From assembly GCA_965116945.1 (NCBI GenBank), contig OZ220734.1:62001-126000 (forward strand): a stretch of DNA of 64,000 bases, read 5' to 3'. The translations under genes and the position numbers were made by a program. Under the pieces are notes generated by a model, which made no database searches, was not told the origin of the DNA, and saw nothing but the letters and a program-made list of their open reading frames with translations. Source of the DNA: Plut-88900 sp965116945 (lineage in GTDB: Bacteria; Chloroflexota; Dehalococcoidia; Plut-88900). Within the stretch, counting starts at the first letter, position 1; every line of letters begins with the position of its first letter. Positions 52,252 through 61,411 of this stretch are shown one piece after another.

Positions 52252-52410
52252 ATGAATCTTACCGCAAAGAAAGTCTATTGCAGGACATGTAAGAAGTTGG
52301 TCAGTGTTCGCCGCGATGTTGACGGAGAGAACACAACCGTCGTTTGCAACGGCTGCAACAAAACGTCCTATTCGTGGGATCAGGTAAGCTGGAAATACGT
52401 CGGAGGCTGA
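52252..52410 (+). CDS. Small (52-aa) zinc-ribbon protein upstream of dnaJ
   Basis: A 52-residue protein read directly from the sequence: MNLTAKKVYCRTCKKLVSV, then VVCNGCNKTSYSWDQVSW. Two CxxC pairs (C10/C13 and C32/C35) form a zinc ribbon. ATG at 52252 has AAGG nine bases upstream; the stop at 52408-52410 is only 3 bases before the dnaJ start. That tight packing and the cysteine pattern make a real gene. Not assignable to a named family by eye; RPB9/TFIIS-like minimal ribbons are the nearest shape. Confidence 0.75.
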   Translation: MNLTAKKVYCRTCKKLVSVRRDVDGENTTVVCNGCNKTSYSWDQVSWKYVGG

Positions 52411-52413
52411 TCC

Positions 52414-53523
52414 GTGGCCAAGCGGGACTACTATGAAGTCCTGGGTGTAGACCGAAGCGCCGACGCCAAGGCCGTAAAGAAGGCCTACCGCTCCCTTGCC
52501 ATGAAATACCACCCGGACCGGAACCCGGGTGACGACGCGGCCGCTAGCTCCATGAAACAGGTCAACGAGGCCTACGCTATCCTCAATGACCCCAAAAAGC
52601 GTGATCTCTACGATAGGTATGGTCATGCAGGATTGGAGGGATATTCCCAGGAGGACATATTCCGAGGTGTGGACTTCTCCAGCATCTTCAGCGAATTTGG
52701 CCTGGGGGACATCTTTGGATTTGGCGGAGACCCTTTTGGCGGGATCTTTGGCACCCGCACCAGGACCCGACACCGCACCAGGAAGGGCGCCGACATCCGA
52801 TATGACCTCGAAATCTCCCTTCAGGACGTCGCCCGAGGGCTCAAGAAGACCATCACCCTTGACCGCAACTCCAGTTGCCCCGGTTGCCTCGGCACCGGAG
52901 CGGAGGCCGGCGGACAAAGTGAATGTGAGACCTGCCTCGGTTCCGGACGGTCAGTCAGGGAAGAACAGTCGGGATTTGGAGTGGTCCGTCAGATACTCAC
53001 GTGTTCTGACTGTAGGGGCAGTGGTAGGGTCATACTGGATCCCTGTGCCACCTGCCAGGGACGTGGCAAGACAACGGAGACCGTAGATATCGATGTAAAC
53101 GTCCCCCCGGGTGTCGAGGACGGGCACGCTCTTCAGATTTCCGGTGAAGGGGAGGCCGGCCCCGACCTACCCGGCGACCTCTTCGTAGTCCTGAACGTCA
53201 CCTCGGACCCCATCTTCGAGCGCCAGGGCCAGGACTTGGTAGTTAGGAGAGAGGTAGACATGGCAACCGCGGCCCTCGGAGGCGAAGTTGAAGTGCCAAC
53301 CCTGGAAGGCATGATGTCAGTCACCCTACCGAAGGCCACCCAGCACGGGACAACCTTCCGACTTTCAAATCGTGGGCTGCCTTCCCTCAGGGGCGGGGGC
53401 GTAGGAGACCAGTATGTCGTAGTCAAGGTGGCCGTACCAAATGACCTGACTGATGAAGAAAAGAGTTTGCTTGAGGAATACCGACAACTCAGAAGGAGGA
53501 CCCCCGAAGATGTCGATGAATAA
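52414..53523 (+). CDS. dnaJ: Chaperone protein DnaJ
   Basis: 369 residues, full length. The J domain holds the HPD tripeptide (33-35) in KYHPDRN. A Gly/Phe region (DIFGFGGDPFGGIFG) follows, then the zinc domain with four CxxCxGxG repeats (CPGCLGTG, CETCLGSG, CSDCRGSG, CATCQGRG) and the substrate-binding C-terminal domains (GVEDGHALQISGEGEAG). It delivers clients to DnaK and stimulates its ATPase. The GTG at 52414 follows GGAGG. Neither dnaK nor grpE is here, so this may be an additional DnaJ separated from the main chaperone operon. Confidence 0.97.
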   Translation: MAKRDYYEVLGVDRSADAKAVKKAYRSLAMKYHPDRNPGDDAAASSMKQVNEAYAILNDPKKRDLYDRYGHAGLEGYSQEDIFRGVDFSSIFSEFGLGDIFGFGGDPFGGIFGTRTRTRHRTRKGADIRYDLEISLQDVARGLKKTITLDRNSSCPGCLGTGAEAGGQSECETCLGSGRSVREEQSGFGVVRQILTCSDCRGSGRVILDPCATCQGRGKTTETVDIDVNVPPGVEDGHALQISGEGEAGPDLPGDLFVVLNVTSDPIFERQGQDLVVRREVDMATAALGGEVEVPTLEGMMSVTLPKATQHGTTFRLSNRGLPSLRGGGVGDQYVVVKVAVPNDLTDEEKSLLEEYRQLRRRTPEDVDE

Positions 53524-53782
53524 AGTGGAAGAAGTCGAGCCTTACGCAGCCAATGTGACGAAGGCCATCATCAAGAAATGGAACGGCGTAGTACGAGTCT
53601 GGAGCGAACCGATGAGCGCAGTGGAAGGCTCTCAGGTATTGGACGAGATCACCGTCCCTACCCAGGTGACAGTCTTCGAAGAGCAGAAGGACATTTACGG
53701 CTCCCTGTCCCAACGTGCTCACATTCGCTACGACAACACTAAAGAGGGCTGGGTACTCTGGGATGCCATCACTACCGAGTAG
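53510..53782 (+). CDS. Hypothetical SH3-like small protein overlapping the 3' end of dnaJ
   Basis: 90 residues from the ATG at 53510, 14 bases inside dnaJ in another frame, with AAGGAGGA as ribosome-binding site within the dnaJ coding sequence. After a short N-terminal helix it reads like one SH3b-type barrel: VLDEITVPTQVTVFEEQ, SQRAHIRYDNTKEGWVLWDAI. No signal peptide. Coupling to dnaJ suggests a partner or co-regulated factor. Family assignment is by pattern only. Confidence 0.6.
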   Translation: MSMNKVEEVEPYAANVTKAIIKKWNGVVRVWSEPMSAVEGSQVLDEITVPTQVTVFEEQKDIYGSLSQRAHIRYDNTKEGWVLWDAITTE

Positions 53783-53789
53783 TGTGTGC

Positions 53790-54722
53790 CTACCGGAATC
53801 GGGCCATTACCCCGTCAACTAGCAGTTCCATCTGCTCTCTCACCAGTCCCGAGGGAGTCAGAGCATTGAAGACTATGTGATCAACGCCCGCCTCCAGGAA
53901 ACCTTCCACTGCCTTAACGCAATCGTCTGCATTCCCGAACGCGTACCTTCCATCAGACACCAAAGACACCTCGAACCCCCGCCGCCTGTTAACTTCCGCC
54001 TCCCCCGCCGCCCGCGCCTCTTCCTGCGTGTCTCCTATCCGATAAAAGAGATGTATTGCCCTGGTAAGTCCTGATACTTCTCTCCCCAGTTCATCTCCGT
54101 ACCGCTCAATCTTGGCCCAGGACGCAGCATATTCCTCCGGATTGACGCGCACTGGGTAAAATCCATCCGAATACCGTGCCGTCCTCTTCAACATCCTATC
54201 CGACACCCCACCTGCCCACAGCGGTGGGTGAGGTCTCTGGTGTGGCCTGGGTTCCAACTGAATCTTGCTAAAGCTCTGGAATCTCCCCTGATGGTCCACG
54301 GCCTCCCCGGTCCACAACTTGGTCATGATTTCCAGGGCCTCGTCCGTACGGGATCCCCTCTCTCGTAGACTCACCCCGCAGGCTTCAAAGGCGTCGGGAT
54401 GAGAGTCGGGCGGGCCCCCCACCCCATATCCCACGATTACCCTCCCCTCCGAATACAGGTCCAGCGTAGCCAGTTCCTTTGCAAGTACCACCGGGTTCCG
54501 TAAAGGCAACAGCACTGCCCCGGCGCCTACCTTAATCCGGCTGGTGTAGTGCACCAAAGCGCTCATAGTCATAAGGATGTCCCCAGCCGGCACCTCGTTT
54601 ACCAGCGCCTCGGGGACCCACACCGAATCGAATCCCATCTCTTCGACCATGGGGCCAAACTCATGGGGTGGGATTACATTTTCTAACCTGCTGTAGTGAA
54701 AACCGAATTTCGCTTCTGCCAT
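53790..54722 (-). CDS. LLM-class F420-dependent oxidoreductase
   Basis: 310 residues, a shorter luciferase-like enzyme of the group with conserved LLPLRNPVVLAKELATLDLYSEGRVIVGYGVG and PPLWAGGVSDRMLKRTARYSDGFYP, which are features of the probable F420-dependent subfamily. The N-terminal KFGFHYSRLENVIPPHEFG is unlike the paralogues at 9033 and 37122. The ATG at 54722 has GGGAGA seven bases upstream. It converges with the small SH3-like gene and diverges from the second CoA-transferase pair. Substrate unknown. Confidence 0.87.
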   Translation of the reverse strand: MAEAKFGFHYSRLENVIPPHEFGPMVEEMGFDSVWVPEALVNEVPAGDILMTMSALVHYTSRIKVGAGAVLLPLRNPVVLAKELATLDLYSEGRVIVGYGVGGPPDSHPDAFEACGVSLRERGSRTDEALEIMTKLWTGEAVDHQGRFQSFSKIQLEPRPHQRPHPPLWAGGVSDRMLKRTARYSDGFYPVRVNPEEYAASWAKIERYGDELGREVSGLTRAIHLFYRIGDTQEEARAAGEAEVNRRRGFEVSLVSDGRYAFGNADDCVKAVEGFLEAGVDHIVFNALTPSGLVREQMELLVDGVMARFR

Positions 54723-54879
54723 GACTTATCTCCCAAAACCGTGCCCTTTTCCAAATGTCATCTCCATACCCCCCAAGGAACCGCCTGAGGCACTGGGCAT
54801 GAATTGGATAGCGTTTACCTGACGTAGTCCAAGTTCTGGATGGTCCATATTTACCGGCGCCAAGTGTGACATCTGCTTA

Positions 54880-54908
54880 TTGCCACCCACCTCCCACCCG
54901 GCTATATT
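54880..54908 (+). promoter_or_regulatory. Promoter of the second CoA-transferase pair, near-leaderless
   Basis: TTGCCA (54880-54885), exact 17-nt spacer, TATATT (54903-54908): 5/6 and 5/6 to consensus. Transcription should start around 54914-54916, only 5-7 nt before the ATG at 54921, which has no ribosome-binding site. A leaderless or near-leaderless mRNA is implied. Confidence 0.6.
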
Positions 54909-54920
54909 AGCGCAACTATT

Positions 54921-56156
54921 ATGACTGATAACGCCGTTGACTGGCCTCCTCCGCAAGCCCTCGCCGGGACCCGAGTCCTGGACCTGACCCACTATTCTGC
55001 AGGGCCCTTCTGCACAAAGCTACTTGCAGACTACGGTGCCGAAGTAATCAAGCTCGAAAGACCTGGCTCAGGCGATCCCGGACGCAGAATCGGGCCATTT
55101 AATCAAGACCTTCCCAACCCCGAGTCCAGCGCCCTCTTCCAGTACCTTAATCAAAATAAACTTGGCATAACTTTGGACCTAAAGCAATCTGCAGGTGTTC
55201 GAATTATTGAATCCCTGGCCATGTGGGCCGATGTAATAGTGGAGAACTTCCAGCCTGGTGTGATGTCAAAATTCGGCCTGGGCTACTCTCGACTAAAGGA
55301 ATTGAAACCTTCTTTAATCCTAACTTCCATATCAAATTTCGGGCAGACCGGTCCCTACAGGCATCGTAAGGCAACCGAAATAGTGGAATATGCCACCGGC
55401 GGCCCCATGCTCTTCACCGGGGCCGCCCACCGAGAGCCGGTAAAACATGGGGGTCGGGTGGGGATGTATTATGCAGGCCAGGTCGCTGCTAATGCCACGC
55501 TTATGGCCTTGTACCGGCGCATGGGCAACGGGGGCCCGGGGGACCACCTTGACATTTCCATCATGGAGACCCAGGCCGGGTCCATAGACAGGCAATCAGC
55601 TCTGCTGCTTAGCCACGTATATCGTGGATTGCGGTACTCTCGCTTCGCCGGCCAAAAGGGCCGCTTTTCCCAACTCTATATGAGCAAAGATGGCTATGTG
55701 GACGTTCAAAGCGCCGGACGCTTTGAAAGACTCCTCAGGCTTCTCAACAGACCTCATTTCTTCGAAGAAAATGGCACCGATTTAACCGCTGGAATCTCAG
55801 ACCCACAAGTGGTTCAAAAACTGGATGGCTTGGTTGCCGAGTGGATCTCGGGTCGCACCCAGATAGAAAGTTGGGCGAACAGTCAGGCCCAAAGGACCCT
55901 CTCGGCCCCTCTCTATGACCCGGCGGGGGTAGCCACAGACCCGGGATACCGTGCCCGAGGAATGTGGACTGCCGTCGAAGACCACCGGCTCGGGCAAAGG
56001 GTGTTTCCTGGCAGACACATGATCATGCACCAATCACCGTGGCAGTTTAGATGCCCCGCTCCGACTCTCGGCCAACACAATTGGCACGTTTATTGTGGGA
56101 TGCTTGGATTGAGCCGTCGGGAGTTGGTGACACTGGGACGGGATGGGGTGGTTTAG
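54921..56156 (+). CDS. Family III (CaiB/BaiF) CoA-transferase, subunit type A, pair 2
   Basis: 411 residues. It carries TRVLDLTHYSAGPFCTKLLADYGAEVIKLERPGSGDPGR and ends GQHNWHVYCGMLGLSRREL. Most similar in this window to the type A subunit at 49047 (same GSIDRQSALLLSHVYRGL segment, where the other has GSIDRTSAMLLAFQYTGF). The catalytic position is Glu216 (SIMETQAGS). The ATG at 54921 has no ribosome-binding site but sits a few bases from the predicted transcription start. It overlaps the type B gene by one base (TAGTG). Confidence 0.88.
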   Translation: MTDNAVDWPPPQALAGTRVLDLTHYSAGPFCTKLLADYGAEVIKLERPGSGDPGRRIGPFNQDLPNPESSALFQYLNQNKLGITLDLKQSAGVRIIESLAMWADVIVENFQPGVMSKFGLGYSRLKELKPSLILTSISNFGQTGPYRHRKATEIVEYATGGPMLFTGAAHREPVKHGGRVGMYYAGQVAANATLMALYRRMGNGGPGDHLDISIMETQAGSIDRQSALLLSHVYRGLRYSRFAGQKGRFSQLYMSKDGYVDVQSAGRFERLLRLLNRPHFFEENGTDLTAGISDPQVVQKLDGLVAEWISGRTQIESWANSQAQRTLSAPLYDPAGVATDPGYRARGMWTAVEDHRLGQRVFPGRHMIMHQSPWQFRCPAPTLGQHNWHVYCGMLGLSRRELVTLGRDGVV

Positions 56157-57454
56157 TGTCTTCCCGGTTGCCCCTGGAGGGAGTGCGCATCATCGACATG
56201 ACGCTGGCTTGGGTCGGACCTTTTGGAACGCAAATCCTCGCCGACTGGGGCGCAGAGGTTATCCGGGTCGAGCCCATTTCCATTTTCCAGTATGGTACCC
56301 GGGCCCCACAGCTTAAACCCATCAATCGCGGACTGTATGACTGGGCGAGCACCTACCCGGACGGTGATCCCGGAGAACGTCACTGGAACCGCAACACGGT
56401 GTTCCAAATTCATGCCCGCAACAAGCTCAGCATGACCTCCAATCTTCCTGCCCCGGACATCATGGATTATCACCTAAAGCTCGCTTCGATCTCCGATGTC
56501 GTGATCGAGAATAATGTACCCCAGACCTACAACAAGATTGGCGCCAGCTATGAGCAACTGCGCGAGGCGAGACCCGACATCATCTTGGTGCGCGTACCGG
56601 CCTACGGCCTGACCGGGCCATATACCGCGTACAGAGCCCTGGGGCCTCAAATGGAATCGGCGGCGGGACACACTTGGATTCGGGGGTACAGGGACGGTCC
56701 ATTCACGGATGCCGGAACCTCATTTTTTGGCGACGCAGTCGGCGGTGTAACCGAAGCCTTTGCCGCGCTCACGGCCCTTTGTCATCGCAGAAGAACAGGC
56801 CAGGGACAGCTGGTCGAGGTCGCAACCGCCGAGGCAATAGTCGGGTATATCCCTGAATCCACCCTTGATTGGCAGGTTAACGGCCGCCTTCAGAGCGCCC
56901 TGGGCAATGCCCACCCCTCCCGAGCCCCCCAGGGTTGCTACCAATGCCGGGGTGAAGACAACTGGGTGGTGATCTCCATAGGAAGCGACGAAGAATGGGT
57001 GGCTCTGAAACGGGTAATGAAGCACCCTTCTTGGGCCCAGGACCCCAGGTTTGATACCGCTCTCGGCAGGTACCGCTGTCAGGAAGAGATTAATGGGCAC
57101 CTGGATTCGTGGACGGGGGATAAAGACCATATCGAGCTAATGGCACTGCTCCAGTCGGAAGGAGTGCCCTCTGGCGCAGTCCACGACCAACAAGAACTCT
57201 ACAATGATCCCCAAATGGTGACTCGGGGATATTTCGAACAGCTGGAGCAACCCTCCACTGGGATGCATCCGTATACCGGTATGATGTGGAAGATGAAGGA
57301 AACCCCCAACGGAATCCGGCGCCCGGCGCCCATGCTAGGGGAGCACAACGAATATGTCTTCAAAGAGCTTTTGGGCCTGACTGAGTCGGAATATGCGAAA
57401 CTCGAACGTAAAGGCCACGTGGGTATGCAATACGCAGCCCATCTTTATGATTAG
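56156..57454 (+). CDS. Family III (CaiB/BaiF) CoA-transferase, subunit type B, pair 2
   Basis: 432 residues from the GTG at 56156, which shares its G with the stop of the type A gene. N-terminus LPLEGVRIIDMTLAWVGPFGTQILADWGAEVIRVEP, then the type B insertion (HWNRNTVFQIHARNKLSMT), as in the gene at 50239. Catalytic position Glu226 (VATAEAIVG). Tail GEHNEYVFKELLGLTESEYAKL. Together with the type A protein it probably forms a heteromeric CoA-transferase feeding or draining the substrate of the hydantoinase-like enzyme 33 bases downstream. That link is inference from gene order. Confidence 0.88.
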   Translation: MSSRLPLEGVRIIDMTLAWVGPFGTQILADWGAEVIRVEPISIFQYGTRAPQLKPINRGLYDWASTYPDGDPGERHWNRNTVFQIHARNKLSMTSNLPAPDIMDYHLKLASISDVVIENNVPQTYNKIGASYEQLREARPDIILVRVPAYGLTGPYTAYRALGPQMESAAGHTWIRGYRDGPFTDAGTSFFGDAVGGVTEAFAALTALCHRRRTGQGQLVEVATAEAIVGYIPESTLDWQVNGRLQSALGNAHPSRAPQGCYQCRGEDNWVVISIGSDEEWVALKRVMKHPSWAQDPRFDTALGRYRCQEEINGHLDSWTGDKDHIELMALLQSEGVPSGAVHDQQELYNDPQMVTRGYFEQLEQPSTGMHPYTGMMWKMKETPNGIRRPAPMLGEHNEYVFKELLGLTESEYAKLERKGHVGMQYAAHLYD

Positions 57455-57486
57455 TGACTGCTACGATTTGAGGAAGGAGGCCCGGC

Positions 57487-58917
57487 ATGCTTGATCTGGT
57501 GATACGGGGAGGTACGGTTGTAACTCCCACGGGCGTGGGTCAATGGGATGTTGCAGTCAAAGACGAGCGGATAATCGCGGTCTCGGAGCCCGGCACTTTC
57601 ACTTCTGACATCGAAAGAATCGTTGATGCTCAAGGCAAGATAGTTGTGCCCGGCGGCGTCGAACCCCACGCCCACTGCTCCTGGACGGTGCCAACCCTGG
57701 CCCACGAGGGCGTCAGCGCCGGCAGCATCGAGGACGTGAGTCGGGCCTGCTTGTTTGGCGGCACCACCACCCTTATAGACTTCGCATACTGGGAGCCCGG
57801 CGAAGACCTCTTCGAAACCCTTGAAAAGAAGGAAGCAATCTTCAGAGGCAATAGCTACGTCGACTACTCCTACCATGTCTCACTCTATTCCACCAAGGGA
57901 GACTTGCCCTTCTCTGTGATGGAGCAGATAGAGGAAGTTGTAGACGCGGGATATCCAAGCTTTAAGGTTTGGACTACCAACACCACCCCACACCGCCCCC
58001 GGCAGATGACCGATATAGGACACCTCGGCGAAATCATGAGTCACGTGGCCCGAAGTGGTGGAATGATGCTGGTCCACGCAGAGGACGAAGACATAGTAAT
58101 GTTCATGTACAAGAAGCAGGCCCACCTTGGCCAGGTTCACCGAAAGTACATGCACCACGTCCACAACAACATGTCAGAGGACATTTCATTCAGACGAGTA
58201 ATCCGGCTATCAGAATGGATGCACTGCGCTCTCTACCTTGTCCACGTCAGTGCAAGGGAAGGGGTGGAGGCCATTGGAGAGGCTCGGGCCAAGGGTCTGC
58301 CCGTTTATGGTGAGACCCTTCATCACTATGCATCTTTCAACCACACTGAGTACGAAAGACCGGACGGCGCACTTTTCCACACGTATCCCTCCCTGAAGAC
58401 CGAGGTGGATCAGGCTGCCCTCTGGCAGGGCCTGCTGGATGGTCGTCTTTCCACCCTTGCCACAGACGAACTGTGGACTACCAGGGACCAAAAGCTACGC
58501 GGCCAGACTATCGAGGACACCACCGGAGGCGCTGAGGGGGTTGAGGCGCGTATGGGTATAGGTTACAGCGAGGGCGTAGTGAAGCGGGGTATGAGCCTGG
58601 AACGCTTTGTAGACATCACATCTGCCAATGCAGCCAAATTGCTTGGCCTATACCCCCGAAAGGGAGCCCTGGCCCCGGGCAGTGACGCAGATATCGTCAT
58701 AATCGATACTGACTATCACAAAGCTCTTCAGCTATCAGACCTACACGGCGCCGACTACAGCATCTGGGCAGGATGGGAAGTCCAAGGCTGGCCCGTTACG
58801 ACCATTCTGAGAGGACAGGTCGTAGTTGAAGACGGTCAGCTGATTGCAGAAAAAGAACGTGGAGCACTACTCCCTAGGAGGATTGATGGCAGGATAGTCA
58901 AGAGCCCCATCTGCTGA
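57487..58917 (+). CDS. Dihydropyrimidinase/D-hydantoinase-like cyclic amidohydrolase
   Basis: 476 residues. Metal residues follow the hydantoinase plan: H61-A-H63 (in VEPHAHC), K160 (YPSFKVW, the likely carboxylated lysine), H197 (LVHAEDED), H253 (YLVHVSA) and D327 (LATDELW). The first motif is PHAH rather than VHTH, and after the last Asp comes ELW instead of HCPF, so it is an outlying branch. Family reaction: opening hydantoins or dihydropyrimidines to N-carbamoyl acids. The ATG at 57487 follows AAGGAGG. It sits after the second CoA-transferase pair on the same strand. Confidence 0.88.
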   Translation: MLDLVIRGGTVVTPTGVGQWDVAVKDERIIAVSEPGTFTSDIERIVDAQGKIVVPGGVEPHAHCSWTVPTLAHEGVSAGSIEDVSRACLFGGTTTLIDFAYWEPGEDLFETLEKKEAIFRGNSYVDYSYHVSLYSTKGDLPFSVMEQIEEVVDAGYPSFKVWTTNTTPHRPRQMTDIGHLGEIMSHVARSGGMMLVHAEDEDIVMFMYKKQAHLGQVHRKYMHHVHNNMSEDISFRRVIRLSEWMHCALYLVHVSAREGVEAIGEARAKGLPVYGETLHHYASFNHTEYERPDGALFHTYPSLKTEVDQAALWQGLLDGRLSTLATDELWTTRDQKLRGQTIEDTTGGAEGVEARMGIGYSEGVVKRGMSLERFVDITSANAAKLLGLYPRKGALAPGSDADIVIIDTDYHKALQLSDLHGADYSIWAGWEVQGWPVTTILRGQVVVEDGQLIAEKERGALLPRRIDGRIVKSPIC

Positions 58918-58945
58918 GCTTTTGGGGCGTCGCCTTAGTCCGCCC

Positions 58946-60148
58946 CTATCCCACCGCCCCCGACGCCCTGAGCGAGTCGATCTGCTCGGCAGAATATCCG
59001 GCCGACTCCAGGACATCCTTCGTATGCTCACCGATGCTTGGGCCAAATCCCCGGGGCCTCATTGTCTCCCCCGCAAACTTGAATGGGATGCCCACCTGCT
59101 TCACCATCCCCAGCGACGAGTGCTCCATCTCCACCACCATATCCCGTTCCTGGACTTGAGGATCACCTGCAACCTCGTCAATGGCGTAAACCCTGCCCAC
59201 ACACGTGTCAACCTCGCTCAACACATCGAACCATTCGTCTCGGGTGCGCGTAAGGAAGGCATTGGCTAGCTGGGCATTTACACGCTCGTCTTCCATCCCG
59301 TATTCGTAATGGTCGGCAATTTCCTCCAGCCCCATGGCCTGGCAAAGCGTAACGTAGAACCACGGCTCCAGGCTGGCTATGGATATGAATTTGTCGTCTT
59401 TGGTGCGGTAAATGAAGTAACGCGGATCTCCTCCTGCCAGCCTTGACCGCCCGAGCGTTGGCACATTGCCCGTCTTAAAATAGTCCTCGAACATGGTAGC
59501 CATCAGGTACATGACGCCATCGGTCATAGCCACGTCCACGTATCTCCCCCGCCCCGTCGTCCGATGTTCTACCAGAGCGGCAAGTACGGCTATTGCAGCA
59601 GTTAGCCCGCCACCTGCGAAGTCACCTAGTAAGTTCCATGGGATTGCATGCTGACCAGGGCCGCTTCCAATTGCCCCCTGGGCCCCTGCCGTAGACGTGT
59701 AGTTGATGTCATGTCCCACCATGCTCCTGTAGGGTCCCGTCTGACCGTAGCCCGTGACTGACAGGTAGACTATGCCCGGGTTGATTCTGCTGATGGTCTC
59801 GTAATCGACCCCCAACCGCTTAACCACACCTGGCCTGAATTCTTCTACGAAGACGTCAGCATCCTCGACCAGCTTGTATAAGACCTTGCGCGCATCTTCG
59901 CTTTTCAGGTTCAGGCCAATGCTACGCTTGCCTCGTGCCATGGGATCATAGGCGTTCTCCTCCTCGGAGCGGTTCAGCCACCCTGCTCCGGCCATTGCGC
60001 CCTTCACCGCCGCCCGCCTCCCGCTAAGTGCGAATTCCTCGACCTTTAACACGTCAGCACCCAAGTCTGACAAGACCATAGTGCAGAAGGGCCCGGGGGC
60101 CATGCGCGACAGGTCGATTACTTTGATTCCCTCTAACGGTAGAGCCAT
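58946..60148 (-). CDS. Family III (CaiB/BaiF) CoA-transferase, canonical Asp type
   Basis: 400 residues. It has the usual N-terminus (LPLEGIKVIDLSRMAPGPFCTMVLSDLGADVLKVEE) and the one active-site Asp among the seven transferases here: D210 in VAMTDGVMYL, matching the acyl-carrying Asp169 of formyl-CoA transferase. The GRGRYVDVAMTD context is classical. It could be a CoA-transferase or an alpha-methylacyl-CoA-racemase-type protein; the two families share this fold. The ATG at 60148 has GGGAGGA upstream. It is last in a minus-strand operon behind the A and B subunits of group 3. Confidence 0.9.
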   Translation of the reverse strand: MALPLEGIKVIDLSRMAPGPFCTMVLSDLGADVLKVEEFALSGRRAAVKGAMAGAGWLNRSEEENAYDPMARGKRSIGLNLKSEDARKVLYKLVEDADVFVEEFRPGVVKRLGVDYETISRINPGIVYLSVTGYGQTGPYRSMVGHDINYTSTAGAQGAIGSGPGQHAIPWNLLGDFAGGGLTAAIAVLAALVEHRTTGRGRYVDVAMTDGVMYLMATMFEDYFKTGNVPTLGRSRLAGGDPRYFIYRTKDDKFISIASLEPWFYVTLCQAMGLEEIADHYEYGMEDERVNAQLANAFLTRTRDEWFDVLSEVDTCVGRVYAIDEVAGDPQVQERDMVVEMEHSSLGMVKQVGIPFKFAGETMRPRGFGPSIGEHTKDVLESAGYSAEQIDSLRASGAVG

Positions 60149-60178
60149 TAATAGTGTCCTCCCGGATTGGTGGTGAGC

Positions 60179-61399
60179 TCAGGACTCCACGGTGATCACG
60201 CCTTCGGCAATAAGGTCGCCAATCTCCTCGTCGGTCATGCCGAGGATCTCCTTGTAGACGTATTCGTTGTGCTGACCGAGTGTCGGGGCCGCCGTAAGAC
60301 TGCCCGGTGTACGGGACAACTCGAAGGAGAACCCGTCATATGCGTGCCGCCCTATAACTTCGTGGTTCAGGTTCCTGAAGAAGTTCCGGTACTTGACCTG
60401 GGCATCTGCAAACTGCCCCTCCGCACTTAACACCACACCGGCCGGCACGCCCGCGGACTGCAGCGTCTCCATGACTTCTTGAGCATCCCGCCCTCGCGTC
60501 CACTCACCGATAAGCTTATCTAGTGCTTCCTCGTTTGCTTTTCTCGCCTCCAGGTTCTCGAAGCGCGGATCTTTGGTCCATGCGGGCTTGTTCATAACCC
60601 AGCACAGACTGTTCCATTCATCCTCGGTGAATACAGCAATGGCGCACCAGGAGTCCTCACCCCGACATGGATAGGCGTTGTGCGGTGCGGCCCTCGGGTC
60701 CCGGTTTCCGTCCCGGGTCATCTCTTGACCGTTCAGAGCGTAATTCATCTGCACCGGTGCGATCATTTGCAGACCACTCTCGAGCTGGGATAGGTCAAGA
60801 TGCTGCCCGATCCCCGTCTTCCTTTTGTGGTCCAGCGCAGCAACGAGGGCCGCAGCACCAAAGAACGGCGAAATAAAGTCCGTGTAAGCGCCGTACGGTG
60901 GAGCCGGCTCCCTGTCCGGCCATCCGGTCAGATGAGCGTACCCCGACAGGCTGGCCATCATCATTCCGAACCCGATGAAGCCGCTATGCGGACCACCTTT
61001 GCCCTGTTGGCTGGCACTGTAATAAATGATGTCGGGCTTGATCTTGCGAATGCTTTCGTAGTCCAGTCCCCACTTTGCCATCGCCCGGGGGCTGAAGGAT
61101 TCAGCTACTACATCGGCCCACAATATCAGCTGACGCGCAATCTCCACTCCCCTTGGAGTGTTAATGTCCAGGCTGATGCCGTACTTGCTTGTGTTGTAGT
61201 CCGTCATGAAGGCGCTTCGGTCTACGCCCGCGATGCCATCCTTGAATGGCGGTGTCATTCGTAGCGTGTCCAGGTGGGTGTGCGATTCTATGTGGACAAC
61301 CGTGGCGCCGTGATCGGCCAGGTTCTTGATAGTGATCGGCCCGACTCCCACCCAAGTGAAGTCCGCCACTTTGATGCCTTGAAATATCTGCTCAGGCAC
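60179..61399 (-). CDS. Family III (CaiB/BaiF) CoA-transferase, subunit type B, group 3
   Basis: 406 residues. N-terminus IFQGIKVADFTWVGVGPITIKNLADHGATVVHIES, with MTDYNTSKYGISLDI where types B1/B2 have HARNK. The catalytic position is Glu207 (LSQLESGLQM). Ends GQHNEYVYKEILGMTDEEIGDL. Start GTG at 61399 with AAGGAG eight bases upstream, 12 bases after the type A gene's stop. Gene order A-B repeats the two other loci, with the canonical Asp enzyme added as a third member. Confidence 0.88.
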   Translation of the reverse strand: MPEQIFQGIKVADFTWVGVGPITIKNLADHGATVVHIESHTHLDTLRMTPPFKDGIAGVDRSAFMTDYNTSKYGISLDINTPRGVEIARQLILWADVVAESFSPRAMAKWGLDYESIRKIKPDIIYYSASQQGKGGPHSGFIGFGMMMASLSGYAHLTGWPDREPAPPYGAYTDFISPFFGAAALVAALDHKRKTGIGQHLDLSQLESGLQMIAPVQMNYALNGQEMTRDGNRDPRAAPHNAYPCRGEDSWCAIAVFTEDEWNSLCWVMNKPAWTKDPRFENLEARKANEEALDKLIGEWTRGRDAQEVMETLQSAGVPAGVVLSAEGQFADAQVKYRNFFRNLNHEVIGRHAYDGFSFELSRTPGSLTAAPTLGQHNEYVYKEILGMTDEEIGDLIAEGVITVES

Positions 61400-61411
61400 T
61401 GACCACTCTCC

